From: JACCWP01 sp963785115
Lineage (GTDB): Bacteria > Actinomycetota > Actinomycetes > Propionibacteriales > Nocardioidaceae
Reading direction: 5' to 3'
Assembly (NCBI GenBank): GCA_963785115.1
Contig: CAWATY010000006.1
Location: forward strand, 372,001 to 436,000
Length of the DNA stretch: 64,000 bases
Numbering within the stretch: position 1 is the stretch's first letter; the number at the start of each line of letters is the position of its first letter. A model generated the notes under the pieces. That model worked only from the letters and a program-made list of their open reading frames with translations, ran no database searches and had not been told where the DNA came from. A program made the position numbers and the translations under genes. This document shows, one piece after another, positions 1 through 8,650 of the stretch.

Positions 1-599
1 CGCTCGGCCCGCGAGACCTTGTCGGCGCTGAACCGCAGCCCCAGCAGGCAGAGCCCCTCCGTCCGTATCCGACCGCTCACGACCTCGGCCTCGCCTGGGG
101 ACATGCCGATGTCGCGGCGCCGTCGGCGGCCCACCGGGAACGGCGCCGACGGCTGCGAGCCCACCGGTGCCAGCACCGCCGGCTCCACCGCCGCGGCCAG
201 GGCGAACCCGCCGGTGAAGCACATCCCGATGACGCCGACACCCGGCCCGCCGCTGCGCCAGTGCTGGTCGCGGGCCAGCGCCCGCACGAACGCCGCCACC
301 GGTCGGTCGGCGCCCCGGGCGAAGGCGGCGAACTCCGAGCTCACGCACACCCGGGCGACGGTGCGCACCGTGTAGGGGAGCGAGGCGGGTCGGCCGGCCG
401 TGCCGGTCAGGCTCGGCACCACCACCGCGAAGCCCGACTCCACCAAGTGGTTCGCCAGCGTCATGACCTCGGGGGTCGCGCCGGGCAGCTCGGGCAGCAG
501 CACGACTCCGGGCCCGTCGCCGCGGCGGTAGACCTCGTGCGTCACGGCGCCGGCCCGGAACGGCTCGGCCACCCACCCGGCCAGGACGTCCCCTGTCAC
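1..599 (-). CDS. dienelactone hydrolase family protein (C-terminus beyond window)
   Basis: Reading leftward from a GTG at 599, the frame stays open to the window edge, so about 199 residues of the N-terminal part are visible and the C-terminus lies outside. The protein looks like a cytosolic alpha/beta hydrolase of the dienelactone hydrolase family: a VVLLPELPG strand-turn near residue 30, a VVVPSLTG strand, and the nucleophile elbow GMCFTG near residue 130, where Cys replaces the usual Ser as in dienelactone hydrolases. Asp and His of the triad would be downstream and cannot be seen. The substrate is unknown. The start is chosen because a TAGCGT -10 hexamer lies 8 nt before it, with no Shine-Dalgarno sequence. 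It is divergent from the FemAB gene. Confidence 0.7.
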   Translation of the reverse strand, partial: MTGDVLAGWVAEPFRAGAVTHEVYRRGDGPGVVLLPELPGATPEVMTLANHLVESGFAVVVPSLTGTAGRPASLPYTVRTVARVCVSSEFAAFARGADRPVAAFVRALARDQHWRSGGPGVGVIGMCFTGGFALAAAVEPAVLAPVGSQPSAPFPVGRRRRRDIGMSPGEAEVVSGRIRTEGLCLLGLRFSADKVSRAE

Positions 600-607
600 G
601 AGCGGCC

Positions 608-613
608 ACGCTA
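608..613 (-). promoter_or_regulatory. -10 hexamer TAGCGT of leaderless hydrolase gene
   Basis: TAGCGT on the minus strand ends 8 nt before the GTG start at 599. The distance places the transcript start at or within about 2 nt of the start codon. Confidence 0.45.
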
Positions 614-653
614 GTCGGCACCCCGCACCGGCGCTCGCCGAGCGGCGAGCCGC

Positions 654-659
654 TAGCGT
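654..659 (+). promoter_or_regulatory. -10 hexamer TAGCGT of leaderless femX-like gene
   Basis: TAGCGT on the plus strand ends 8 nt before the GTG at 668. It mirrors the divergent promoter at 608-613 exactly in sequence and spacing. Confidence 0.5.
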
Positions 660-667
660 CGGGTCGC

Positions 668-1792
668 GTGAGCCTGACCGTGCGGCCGATCGGCCCCGAC
701 GAGCACCTGTCCTTCGTCGAGTCCAAGGCGTCCGCGAGCTTCCTGCAGACGCCCGCGTGGGGGCGGGTCAAGACCGAGTGGCGGGCCGAGTCGCTCGGCT
801 GGTACGACCGCACCGAGCTGGTCGGGGTCGGGCTGGTGCTGCACCGACAGCTGCCGCGGCTGCGCCGCACGCTGGCCTACCTGCCCGAAGGTCCGGTGAT
901 CGACTGGGCTGCCGACGACCTGGCCGGCTGGCTCGAGCCGATGGTCGCCCACCTGCGCGCCGGCGGTGCGTTCGGCATCCGGATGGGCCCGCCCGTGGTC
1001 ACCCGGCGCTGGCAGGCGGCGACGGTGAAGAAGGCGCTCGCCGACCCGGCCCTGACCCGGCTGGGCGGCGTACCGGCCGACGAGACCGACGCCACCGGCA
1101 CCCGGGTCGTCGACCACCTGCGCACCGCCCGCTGGCGTCCGCAGCGCGCGGACGGCGGGTTCAGCGCGGGCCAGCCGCAGTACGTCTTCCAGGTTCCGCT
1201 CGAGGGACGCGACGAGGACGACCTGCTCAAGGGCATGAACCAGCTGTGGCGGCGCAACATCAAGAAGGCGGCGAAGGAGGGCGTCACGGTCCGCACCGGG
1301 GAGCGCTCCGACCTCGCCGCCTTCCACGGGCTGTACGCCGAGACCGCCCTCCGCGACCAGTTCACGCCGCGCCCGCTGGCGTACTTCCGGACCATGTGGG
1401 ACGCGCTGACCGCCGAGACCCCCGACCGGCTGCGGCTCTACCTGGCCGAGCACGAGGGCGACCTGGTCGCCGCGACCACGCTGGTGCGCGTCGGCGCGCA
1501 CGCGTGGTACTCCTACGGCGCCTCCAGCACGGCCAAGCGCGAGGTGCGCGGCTCCAACGCGGTGCAGTGGCAGATGATCCGCGACGCCCGCGACGCCGGC
1601 GCCACCGTGTACGACCTGCGCGGCATCACCGACACGTTGGAGGAGTCCGACCCGCACGTCGGGCTGGTGACGTTCAAGGTGGGCACCGGGGGCGAGGCGG
1701 TCGAGCACGTGGGCGAGTGGGACCTGCCGCTGTCCCGACCGCTCTACGCGGCGTTCGACCTGTACCTGCGCCGTCGTCCCGGCAGGCACTGA
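668..1792 (+). CDS. FemAB/FemX family peptidyltransferase
   Basis: A 374-residue protein of the FemABX family, cytoplasmic enzymes that transfer amino acids from aminoacyl-tRNA to the peptide stem of lipid-linked peptidoglycan precursors. The family signature is seen in the N-terminal part (FLQTPAWGRVK near residue 30, YLPEGPVIDW near 80), in the basic linker RRNIKKAAKEGV near residue 195, and in the second GNAT-like half with ALRDQFTPRP and ending in VGLVTFKVGTGG. The GTG start follows a TAGCGT -10 box by 8 nt. The next gene, an alanine-racemase-fold protein, begins one nucleotide after the stop, so the two are co-transcribed; this suggests a joint role in peptidoglycan side-chain chemistry (inference). 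The residue added cannot be read from sequence. Confidence 0.82.
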   Translation: MSLTVRPIGPDEHLSFVESKASASFLQTPAWGRVKTEWRAESLGWYDRTELVGVGLVLHRQLPRLRRTLAYLPEGPVIDWAADDLAGWLEPMVAHLRAGGAFGIRMGPPVVTRRWQAATVKKALADPALTRLGGVPADETDATGTRVVDHLRTARWRPQRADGGFSAGQPQYVFQVPLEGRDEDDLLKGMNQLWRRNIKKAAKEGVTVRTGERSDLAAFHGLYAETALRDQFTPRPLAYFRTMWDALTAETPDRLRLYLAEHEGDLVAATTLVRVGAHAWYSYGASSTAKREVRGSNAVQWQMIRDARDAGATVYDLRGITDTLEESDPHVGLVTFKVGTGGEAVEHVGEWDLPLSRPLYAAFDLYLRRRPGRH

Positions 1793-1793
1793 C

Positions 1794-2846
1794 GTGCCGC
1801 TCACCCTCCGCATCGACGGCGACCGCTGGCGCGCCCACCTGCGCGCGACGATGGACGCGTTCGGAGGCCCGAGCGCCCTGGTGCCGGTGGCCAAGGGCAA
1901 CGGCTACGGCTTCGGGATGGCCGGTCTCGCCCGGCGGGCGGACTGGCTCGGCGTCGACGCCGTAGCGGTCGGCACCTACGCCGAGGTGCCCGAGGTCCTG
2001 TCCCGGTACGGCGGCGACGTGCTGGTGATGGAGCCGTGGCGGCCGTTCCTGCAGGTCACGTACGACCCGCGGGTGGTGCACACGGTGAGCCGGCTCCGCG
2101 ACCTCACCGTGGTCGGCGAGCGACCCGGCACCCGGGTCGTCGTCGAGGCGCTGACGTCGATGGCCCGGCACGGCATGACCCGCCACGACCTCGCGGCGGC
2201 CGCCGACGGCGTACGGCGCGGGCGGCTGCGGCTGGAGGGGATGGCGCTGCACCTGCCGCTCGCTGGCGACCGCGAGCCGGAGGCCGAGGAGTGGGCCGCG
2301 GTGCTCGAGACCTCCCGGCTGGACACCCGGACGCTGTGGGTGTCGCACCTCGACCCTGAGCAGGTCGACCGGTTGCGGGCCGACCGACCGGGCCTGACCG
2401 TGCGCCCCCGCGTCGGCACCCGGCTCTGGCTGGGCGACCGCGGAGCGCTGCGGGTGACGGCGACCGTGCTCGACCGGCACTCGGTGTCGCGCGGAGAGCG
2501 GGTGGGCTACCGCCAGCGTGCGCTGACCCGCGAGGGCACCGTGCTGGTGGTGTCCGGGGGGACCGCGCACGGCATCGGGCTGGAGGCGCCGACACCGGCC
2601 GGCAGCGTCCGGCAGCGCGCCACCGCGCTGGCCCGCGGCGGGCTGGACGCCGCCGGGCTCGCCCTGTCCCCGTTCCGGGTGGCTGGCCGGCAGCGGTGGT
2701 TCGTCGAGCCGCCGCACATGCAGGTGAGCCTGCTGTTCCTCTCCCGCGGCGCGCAGCACGGCGACGAGCCGCCCGAGGTGGGCGACGAGGTCGAGGTCGA
2801 GGTCCGCTACACCACGTCGACCTTCGACGACGTAGACCTGTCCTGA
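1794..2846 (+). CDS. alanine racemase-family PLP protein
   Basis: A 350-residue fold-type III PLP protein. The PLP-binding Lys lies in VAKGNGYGFG near residue 33, the standard VVKANAYGHG-type motif. A candidate for the second catalytic Tyr is in GERVGYRQRA near residue 240, next to the glycine-rich C-terminal beta domain. Family members racemise L-alanine for D-Ala-D-Ala, but this one differs from classical Alr in the C-terminal part (VVSGGTAHGIGLE in place of the usual motifs), so racemisation of another amino acid, or a non-racemase role, is possible. It starts at a GTG one nucleotide after the FemAB stop. Its last 40 bp overlap the end of the convergent GT87 gene. Confidence 0.75.
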   Translation: MPLTLRIDGDRWRAHLRATMDAFGGPSALVPVAKGNGYGFGMAGLARRADWLGVDAVAVGTYAEVPEVLSRYGGDVLVMEPWRPFLQVTYDPRVVHTVSRLRDLTVVGERPGTRVVVEALTSMARHGMTRHDLAAAADGVRRGRLRLEGMALHLPLAGDREPEAEEWAAVLETSRLDTRTLWVSHLDPEQVDRLRADRPGLTVRPRVGTRLWLGDRGALRVTATVLDRHSVSRGERVGYRQRALTREGTVLVVSGGTAHGIGLEAPTPAGSVRQRATALARGGLDAAGLALSPFRVAGRQRWFVEPPHMQVSLLFLSRGAQHGDEPPEVGDEVEVEVRYTTSTFDDVDLS

Positions 2847-4219
2847 CCCCCGCCTCCTGGCGAGTGGACGGGGTCGAACCACGGCTCGCGGAGGTCGCGG
2901 ACGACCCGGGAGGCGAACCACAGCTCGGCGACGACCCGCACGACGACGGCGGTGGCGTAGACCCGGTCGACCTGGCCGCTGTCGGTGGTCGCGCCGGACA
3001 GGTGCATCCAGATCGCCAGGAAGTAGAAGACCTCGGCGGCCTGCCAGGCCAGCAGGTCGGCCCACCGCGGCCGGGCCAGCACCGCGAACGGCAGCAGCCA
3101 CAGCACCTGCTGCGGGGAGTAGACCGGCCACACCACCAACCAGCCGACGAGCAGCAGCAGCGTCAGCTGCGCCACCCGAGGCCGGGCGGACCGCCAGGCC
3201 AGCCAGCCGACGACCACGGTGATCACCGCTCCGGCGAGCAGCACCACCCGGGCCATCAGGTCGGCGTCGAGGGCGTGCCCGCCGTCGGCGGCGACGCCCC
3301 ACAGCGAGCCGTAGCCGGGCGGGTCACCGAGCCGGGTGTTGACGGTCGCCCACCAGCCGTCGAGGCCGAGCCGCAGCACCGGCAGCTGCAGCACGGCCCA
3401 GCTGGTGACGGTTCCGAGGGCGGTCAGCCCGGCGTCCTGCCCGCGCCCGGTTCGTACGCCCACCACGACGACGGCCGCGACCAGCGCCAACGGCCAGACC
3501 GACGTGGCCACCGCCAGCCCGGCGAGCACCCCGCAGACAACCGGTCGGCCGCGGGTCCAGGCGAACCACGCCCCCACCGCGAGCGCGACCGCGAGCAGGT
3601 CCCAGCCGATGGTCCCGGCGAGCAGCAGCGCCGGCGCGGCGGCGAAGGCGGCAGCATCCCAGCGCCGGCGGCCGGACCCGCCCGCGATCAGCGCGGTCGT
3701 CGCCAACGCGCAGCCGAACAACAACAGCACCACGACGAAGAAGTACGTCGTCGCCTCCGACCGGATCTCCGGCGACTGGCTGAGCTGGGAGACCGGCACG
3801 TCGTCGCGCCCGTCGACCACCGCCCCGGTGAGCCCCTGGGCCACCACCGCGGCGACGTAGCCGACAGCGGCGACGGGCGGCGTGTCCGTGCCGGCCGGGT
3901 AGCGCCCCTGGGTGTCGCCGTAGGGCGGCGTGCGCTCGGCGAGGCCGTTGTCGGTGTAGCGCAGCGGCACGTCGCTGTAGCAGAGGTCGGAGAACCGGTC
4001 GCTGCTCCACCAGGCGCCGTCGGCGCCTGCGCACGGTGCGGAGCGCGCCAGCCAGAGCATCGAGGTCAGGGTCACCAGCGCCAGCACCACCCGCAGCGCG
4101 GTCCACACCGGGTGCGACCGCGCGTGGTCGCCCAGCACGCCGCCGACGACGGGACTGCTGGCCGCGACGAAGGGGTCGTCCCGCGTGGGGGCGACCAGCT
4201 CGTCACGACCCGGGCTCAC
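2807..4219 (-). CDS. GT87-type (DUF2029) membrane glycosyltransferase
   Basis: About 470 residues with ten or more hydrophobic segments, for example LLAGTIGWDLLAVALAV and LLLLVGWLVVWPVYSPQQVLW. This fits polyprenyl-phosphate-dependent mannosyltransferases of family GT87 (PimE-like), which act at the outer face of the membrane. An early loop contains acidic and aromatic residues (SDVPLRYTDNG) typical of the GT-C catalytic loop. The GTG at 4219 is chosen because GAGGA lies 8 nt upstream; longer versions would read into the preceding PBP gene. It starts 22 bp after the PBP stop, so the pair is an operon, as in mycobacteria beside ponA1. The sugar acceptor is unknown. Confidence 0.75.
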   Translation of the reverse strand: MSPGRDELVAPTRDDPFVAASSPVVGGVLGDHARSHPVWTALRVVLALVTLTSMLWLARSAPCAGADGAWWSSDRFSDLCYSDVPLRYTDNGLAERTPPYGDTQGRYPAGTDTPPVAAVGYVAAVVAQGLTGAVVDGRDDVPVSQLSQSPEIRSEATTYFFVVVLLLFGCALATTALIAGGSGRRRWDAAAFAAAPALLLAGTIGWDLLAVALAVGAWFAWTRGRPVVCGVLAGLAVATSVWPLALVAAVVVVGVRTGRGQDAGLTALGTVTSWAVLQLPVLRLGLDGWWATVNTRLGDPPGYGSLWGVAADGGHALDADLMARVVLLAGAVITVVVGWLAWRSARPRVAQLTLLLLVGWLVVWPVYSPQQVLWLLPFAVLARPRWADLLAWQAAEVFYFLAIWMHLSGATTDSGQVDRVYATAVVVRVVAELWFASRVVRDLREPWFDPVHSPGGGGQDRSTSSKVDVV

Positions 4220-4241
4220 CTCGTCGGTCCTCGCGTCCCGC

Positions 4242-6440
4242 TCACCCGTCGTCCGGCACCGGCAGCGTGGTCGTCGTCGTGGTGGTCGGTGGCTTGGTCG
4301 TCGTGGTCGTGGTCGTCGGCGGCTTGGTCGTCGTGGTCGGCGGCGACGTGTGCGGGGTGGTGCTCGTGTCCGGCGGGGTGGTCGTGGTCGACGGTGGCTG
4401 GGTCGTGGTGGACGGTGGCGGGGTCGTGGTCTGGGTCGGCGGGTCACCGGTCACGAAGGCGGGCTCCGGGAACGATCCGCAGTCCTGCTCGCCGGTCTCG
4501 CCCTCCATCGCGGTCGCCCAGGTCCGCGCCGGGTACTCGCCGCCGAAGTAGGTCGGCAGGTAGCCGTACAGCTCGTCGTTGCCGTCGCCGCGCACGTACA
4601 TCACCGCGGTCGCGAGCTTGGGCGTGAAGCCGACGAACCACGACGACGAGACCGTCACTCCGTCGGCCGTCGCCGTGCCGGTCTTGCCGGCGGCCGGACA
4701 GGTGATGACCCCGGCGTTGGTGCCGGTGCCGACGCTGACCACCTGCTGCAGCGCGTAGACGATGTCCGAGGCGATGTCCTCGGTGATCACCTGGTCGGTG
4801 CTCACTTTGTGGTCGTAGCGCTCGTTGCCGTCGGAGTCGGTGACCTTCTCGACGGTGAACCAGTCGGCCCGCTCGCCGCCGGCGGCGAACGTGGCGTACG
4901 CGTTGGCCATGTCGATCGCCGGCACCTTGCCGAAGCCCAGCGGCACCGCTGCCACCGGTGGGATGTCGGCCAGCACGTCGTCCGGGATGCCCGCCGCCTT
5001 GGCCGCGTCGAGCACCTTCTGCGGACCGTTCTCCATCGAGACCGTGAGGTCGACGTAGGCGGTGTTGATCGAGTCCTCCGTCGCCCTGAGCAGCGACACC
5101 GAGCCGAACGACTCGTCACCCTGGTTCTCGACCGTCTCCCCACCGTCGAGGTACAACGGGGAGCTGCCGTCGAAGTAGTCGTTCAGCCCGTAGCCCTCCC
5201 GCATCCCGGCCAGCAGCGCGAACGGCTTGAACGTCGAGCCCGGCTGGGCGCCGGCGGTCGCCCAGTTGATCTGGGCGCCCTTCTCCTTGCCGAGGAAGTC
5301 GGGACCGCCGTAGACGGCCCGCACCGCACCGGTTCCGGGCTCGACGGACGCGACGCCGATGTGCAGACCCTTGAGCCCGTCGGGCTTGTTCTGCTGCACC
5401 GACTGGCGGACGGCCTGCATGTCCTGCTGGGTGAAGGTCGTGGTGATCCGCAGCCCGCCACCCGCGATCTCCTCGTCGGAGAAGCCCTGCGCGCGCAGCT
5501 CGTCCTGGACCATCGTGAGCAGGTAACCCTTGGGCCCACCGAAGCGCGACTCGGTCTCGGCCACCGGCGTGGCCGGCAGCCGGTCGTACACCTTGTCGGC
5601 CGCGCTCTGCTCCAGCGTGCCCGCGTCGACCATGCTGTCCAGGACGTAGTGGTAGCGCTCGAGGACGTCGGCCTTGGCCTGCCGGCCCTCCTTGGGGTCG
5701 AGGTTGCCCGGGGAGTTCAGGACGGCCGCGAGGAACGCGCTCTGCGACACGTCGAGGTCCTCGACGTCGATGCCGAAGTAGGCCTGCGACGCGGCCTGCA
5801 CGCCGTAGGCGCCGCGGCCGAAGTAGATGGTGTTCAGGTAGCCCTGGAGGATCTCCTCCTTGGAGAGCTCCTGCTGGATCTTCAACGCCAGGATGGCTTC
5901 CTTGGCCTTGCGGCTGTAGGTCTGCTCGGTCGAGAGGTAGGCGATCTTCACGTACTGCTGGGTGATCGTCGACGCACCCTGGGTCGGCTCACCTCGCAGG
6001 TTGTTCCACGCGGCCCGCACGATGCCCTTCACGTCGACCCCGGAGTTGTCGTAGAAGGTGCGGTCCTCGGCCGCGATCACGGCGTCCTGCATCGTCTCCG
6101 GGACGTCGGACAGCGCGACCAGCTGCCGGTTCTGCAGCTCGAACTCGCCGAGCTCGGTCTTGCCGTCGGCGTAGTAGACGAACGACGTCTGGGTCTGGAA
6201 GTCCTCGTTGGGGTCGGGGATGTCGACCGCGAAGTAGGCGATGACGAACGCGGTGAGCCCGGCGGCCATCAGGCCCGCGAAGGCGAGGCCGAACCAGAGC
6301 AGCAGCCGCTTCCACAGCGCGCGCTTCTTCTTGGGCGTGCGCGGGGAGTCGCCGCCGGCCTCGCCGTCGGCGGACTCCTTGCGGGCGCGCCGGCGGCCCC
6401 GTCGCCCGCCGTCCGGAACGTCCTTGCCGCTGTGGGTCAC
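4242..6440 (-). CDS. class A penicillin-binding protein (transglycosylase/transpeptidase)
   Basis: A bifunctional peptidoglycan synthase of about 732 residues. Order: basic cytoplasmic tail; one membrane segment (LLLWFGLAFAGLMAAGL); GT51 transglycosylase with the catalytic Glu in AAEDRTFYDNSG near residue 125 and GASTITQQYVK; linker; then transpeptidase with SxxK as STFK near residue 400, SIN as the SxN motif, and KTGT near 585. The tail is Thr/Pro rich (repeats of KPPTTTTTT, 4255-4440) and low complexity, a likely cell-wall-spanning spacer; there is no PASTA domain. The GTG at 6440 is preferred because the longer frame would run through the PadR operator. The PadR/ino1 pair is divergent and GT87 is downstream. 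Confidence 0.88.
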   Translation of the reverse strand: MTHSGKDVPDGGRRGRRRARKESADGEAGGDSPRTPKKKRALWKRLLLWFGLAFAGLMAAGLTAFVIAYFAVDIPDPNEDFQTQTSFVYYADGKTELGEFELQNRQLVALSDVPETMQDAVIAAEDRTFYDNSGVDVKGIVRAAWNNLRGEPTQGASTITQQYVKIAYLSTEQTYSRKAKEAILALKIQQELSKEEILQGYLNTIYFGRGAYGVQAASQAYFGIDVEDLDVSQSAFLAAVLNSPGNLDPKEGRQAKADVLERYHYVLDSMVDAGTLEQSAADKVYDRLPATPVAETESRFGGPKGYLLTMVQDELRAQGFSDEEIAGGGLRITTTFTQQDMQAVRQSVQQNKPDGLKGLHIGVASVEPGTGAVRAVYGGPDFLGKEKGAQINWATAGAQPGSTFKPFALLAGMREGYGLNDYFDGSSPLYLDGGETVENQGDESFGSVSLLRATEDSINTAYVDLTVSMENGPQKVLDAAKAAGIPDDVLADIPPVAAVPLGFGKVPAIDMANAYATFAAGGERADWFTVEKVTDSDGNERYDHKVSTDQVITEDIASDIVYALQQVVSVGTGTNAGVITCPAAGKTGTATADGVTVSSSWFVGFTPKLATAVMYVRGDGNDELYGYLPTYFGGEYPARTWATAMEGETGEQDCGSFPEPAFVTGDPPTQTTTPPPSTTTQPPSTTTTPPDTSTTPHTSPPTTTTKPPTTTTTTTKPPTTTTTTTLPVPDDG

Positions 6441-6517
6441 GGCGGACAGTGTGCCGACCCGAGGGCCCCGGTCCGAAATGCACCCCGCCCCGGCCGCACC
6501 GCCACCGCTCGGCTCGA

Positions 6518-6534
6518 TGTATCGTCTCGATACA
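6518..6534. promoter_or_regulatory. 17-bp palindrome, probable PadR operator
   Basis: TGTATCG-TCT-CGATACA is a perfect 7-bp inverted repeat with a 3-nt centre. It lies in the divergent gap between the PBP gene and the PadR regulator, 56 bp before the latter. PadR proteins bind short palindromes as dimers near their own genes, so autoregulation of padR-ino1 and perhaps of the PBP operon is likely (inference). Confidence 0.6.
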
Positions 6535-6590
6535 GCCAAACGGCACGCTCAGCAGCCGGTGGTGACCTCGGACGACGGAGCGGAGCAGCG

Positions 6591-7199
6591 GTGGCCACGC
6601 GCGGCACGGCCCTGGAGATGGCGGTCCTCGGGCTGTTGCACGACTCCCCGCTGCACGGCTACGAGCTGCGCAAGCAGGTGACCGGCCTGCTGGGCTGGGG
6701 GCGGGTGCTGTCGTACGGCACGCTCTACCCCTGCCTGAAGACCCTGGTACGCCGCGGGCAGCTCGCGATCGAGACCGCGCCCGACGAGGCGCCACGGCGC
6801 AACCGGATCACCTACTCCCTCACCGACGAGGGGCGCAGCCGGTTCGGCGCGCTGCTCGCCGACGCCGGGCCGACCGCGTGGGACGACGAGCACTTCGGCG
6901 TGCACTTCGCGTTCTTCGCCCACACCGACGCCCGCACCCGGGTCCGCATCCTGGAGGGTCGCCGCAGCCGCCTGGAGGAACGCCTCGAGCGGGTCCGCAC
7001 GGCCGCGCCGCGGACCCGGGGTGGCCGGGACGACCCGTACACCCGCGAGCTGCAGCGGCACGGCGTCGAGTCGGTCGAGCGCGAGGTGCAGTGGCTGAGC
7101 GAGCTGATCGACACCGAGCGGGCCGGCAGCCACCCCGTCGAACCGACACCGCCAGAGACACCGACCACGCAGGCCACAACCACGAGGAGAACCCGATGA
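6591..7199 (+). CDS. PadR family transcriptional regulator
   Basis: A 202-residue DNA-binding regulator. The N-terminal winged helix (residues 5-85) shows the PadR hallmarks EMAVLGLLHDSPLHGYEL, GTLYPCLKTLVRRG and RNRITYSLTDEG. The C-terminal half is helical and charged (GRRSRLEERLERV), forming the dimerisation coil, followed by a Thr/Pro-rich tail. The GTG at 6591 has GGAGCGGAG just upstream. Its stop overlaps the ATG of the inositol-phosphate synthase gene (ATGA), so the two are translationally coupled. The same pair is adjacent in mycobacteria. The palindrome at 6518-6534 is its likely binding site. The ligand is unknown. Confidence 0.88.
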   Translation: MATRGTALEMAVLGLLHDSPLHGYELRKQVTGLLGWGRVLSYGTLYPCLKTLVRRGQLAIETAPDEAPRRNRITYSLTDEGRSRFGALLADAGPTAWDDEHFGVHFAFFAHTDARTRVRILEGRRSRLEERLERVRTAAPRTRGGRDDPYTRELQRHGVESVEREVQWLSELIDTERAGSHPVEPTPPETPTTQATTTRRTR

Positions 7200-8281
7200 G
7201 CACAGACCACGGCCCGATCCGGGTGGGCATCGTCGGCGTCGGCAACTGCGCGACGTCGCTCGTGCAGGGCGTCCACTACTACCGCGACGCCGACCCCGCG
7301 GGAACCGTGCCCGGGCTCATGCACGTGCAGTTCGGCGACTACCACGTGCGCGACATCGAGTTCGTCGCCGCCTTCGACGTCGACGCCAAGAAGGTGGGCT
7401 TCGACCTGGCCGAGGCCACCCGGGCCAGCGAGAACAACACGATCACCATCTGCGACGTGCCCCCGACGGGTGTCACCGTGCAGCGCGGGCACACCCTGGA
7501 CGGTCTCGGCCGCTACTACCGCGAGACCATCGAGGAGTCCGACGCCGAGCCGGTCGACATCGTGCAGGCGCTGCGCGCCGCCCGCGTCGACGTGCTCGTC
7601 TCGTACCTCCCCGTGGGCAGCGAGCTGGCCGACAAGCACTACGCCGAGTGCGCGATCGAGGCCGGTGTCGCGTTCGTCAACGCCCTGCCGGTCTTCATCG
7701 CCTCCGACCCGGAGTGGGCGGCGCGGTTCGAGGCCGCGGGGGTGCCGATCGTCGGTGACGACATCAAGAGCCAGGTCGGTGCCACGATCACGCACCGGGT
7801 ACTCGCCAAGCTGTTCGAGGACCGGGGCGTGAAGCTGGACCGCACGTACCAGCTCAACGTCGGCGGCAACATGGACTTCAAGAACATGCTCGAGCGCGAC
7901 CGGCTGGAGTCGAAGAAGGTCTCCAAGACGCAGGCGGTGACGTCGAACCTCACCGCGGACCTGGGTGCCCGCAACGTGCACATCGGGCCGAGCGACTACG
8001 TGCAGTGGCTCGACGACCGCAAGTGGGCCTACGTGCGGCTGGAGGGCCGGGCGTTCGGCGACGTGCCGATCAACATGGAGTACAAGCTGGAGGTCTGGGA
8101 CTCCCCCAACTCCGCCGGCATCATCATCGACGCCGTCCGGGCGGCCAAGATCGCGCTGGACCGCGGGATCGGTGGGCCGGTGCACCCGGCGTCCACGTAC
8201 TTCATGAAGTCGCCGCCGATCCAGCGACCCGACGACGAGGGCCGCGACGGCGTGGAGGCGTTCATCCGCGGCGAGGTCTAG
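7196..8281 (+). CDS. ino1: inositol-3-phosphate synthase
   Basis: A 361-residue cytosolic NAD-dependent enzyme that converts glucose 6-phosphate to 1D-myo-inositol 3-phosphate, the entry to phosphatidylinositol and mycothiol synthesis. The Rossmann motif GIVGVGNCATSLVQG is at residues 10-25. The family core is seen in GDDIKSQVGAT, LNVGGNMDFKNM and YKLEVWDSPNSAG. The length matches the short actinobacterial form rather than the roughly 500-residue eukaryotic type. ATG at 7196 is preceded by GAGGAGAACCCG and overlaps the padR stop. A mycothiol-dependent dehydrogenase (59039-60124) elsewhere in the window shows that the cell uses the mycothiol made from this product. The stop overlaps that of the convergent gene by 4 bp. 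Confidence 0.93.
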   Translation: MSTDHGPIRVGIVGVGNCATSLVQGVHYYRDADPAGTVPGLMHVQFGDYHVRDIEFVAAFDVDAKKVGFDLAEATRASENNTITICDVPPTGVTVQRGHTLDGLGRYYRETIEESDAEPVDIVQALRAARVDVLVSYLPVGSELADKHYAECAIEAGVAFVNALPVFIASDPEWAARFEAAGVPIVGDDIKSQVGATITHRVLAKLFEDRGVKLDRTYQLNVGGNMDFKNMLERDRLESKKVSKTQAVTSNLTADLGARNVHIGPSDYVQWLDDRKWAYVRLEGRAFGDVPINMEYKLEVWDSPNSAGIIIDAVRAAKIALDRGIGGPVHPASTYFMKSPPIQRPDDEGRDGVEAFIRGEV

Positions 8282-8613
8282 GGCGACGAGGGCTCGCGGC
8301 GGCGGAGCACCCAGAACTCGTCGCTGCCCAGCTCGAGCCGCGGCGCGTCGGAGAACTCCGCGACGCAGCCGACGACGTCGTCGAGGTAGTCGGCCATCAT
8401 CTCCGCCTCGACGTCGTCGACGGTCTCCTCCGCGCGCTCGCGCCCGGCGGCGTCGCCGGGCTCGTAGACGAAGCGCGCCCGCACCTCGTCGGGCGTGACC
8501 CGCACGGCGACGGCGCGCAGGTCCGGGGTCAGCTCACCGAGCAGCGCGCGCAGCACCGAGGCGACGGCGAGGGCACGAGGGGAGGGCTCCTGGCCGCCCG
8601 GCTCACCGGTCAT
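8278..8613 (-). CDS. small acidic protein, candidate immunity protein
   Basis: A 111-residue protein with no signal peptide or membrane segment. I do not recognise a family. It is acidic (EETVDDVEAEMMADYLDDVVG) with predicted alternating helices and strands (ARFVYEPG, LGSDEFWVLRR). ATG at 8613 has GGAGG 6 nt upstream. It begins 37 bp after the stop of the toxin-like gene and is read in the same direction. Small acidic proteins directly downstream of polymorphic toxins are commonly their immunity partners; that assignment here rests only on position, size and charge. Its stop overlaps the ino1 stop by 4 bp. Confidence 0.6.
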   Translation of the reverse strand: MTGEPGGQEPSPRALAVASVLRALLGELTPDLRAVAVRVTPDEVRARFVYEPGDAAGRERAEETVDDVEAEMMADYLDDVVGCVAEFSDAPRLELGSDEFWVLRRREPSSP

Positions 8614-8650
8614 CGCCGCCCTCCAGTCCGCCGTACGGTGTCGGCGGCCC

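Noticed and set aside
653..1900. Minus-strand 415-codon open frame opposite the FemAB gene
   Set aside because: Arg/Pro/Gly/Val-rich shadow typical of high-GC antisense frames; the plus-strand frame has clear FemAB motifs.
4185..6590. Very long plus-strand open frame (over 800 codons) opposite the PBP gene, merging into padR
   Set aside because: It mirrors the codon pattern of the PBP gene, has no family motifs and no ribosome site; only the padR part from 6591 is protein-like.
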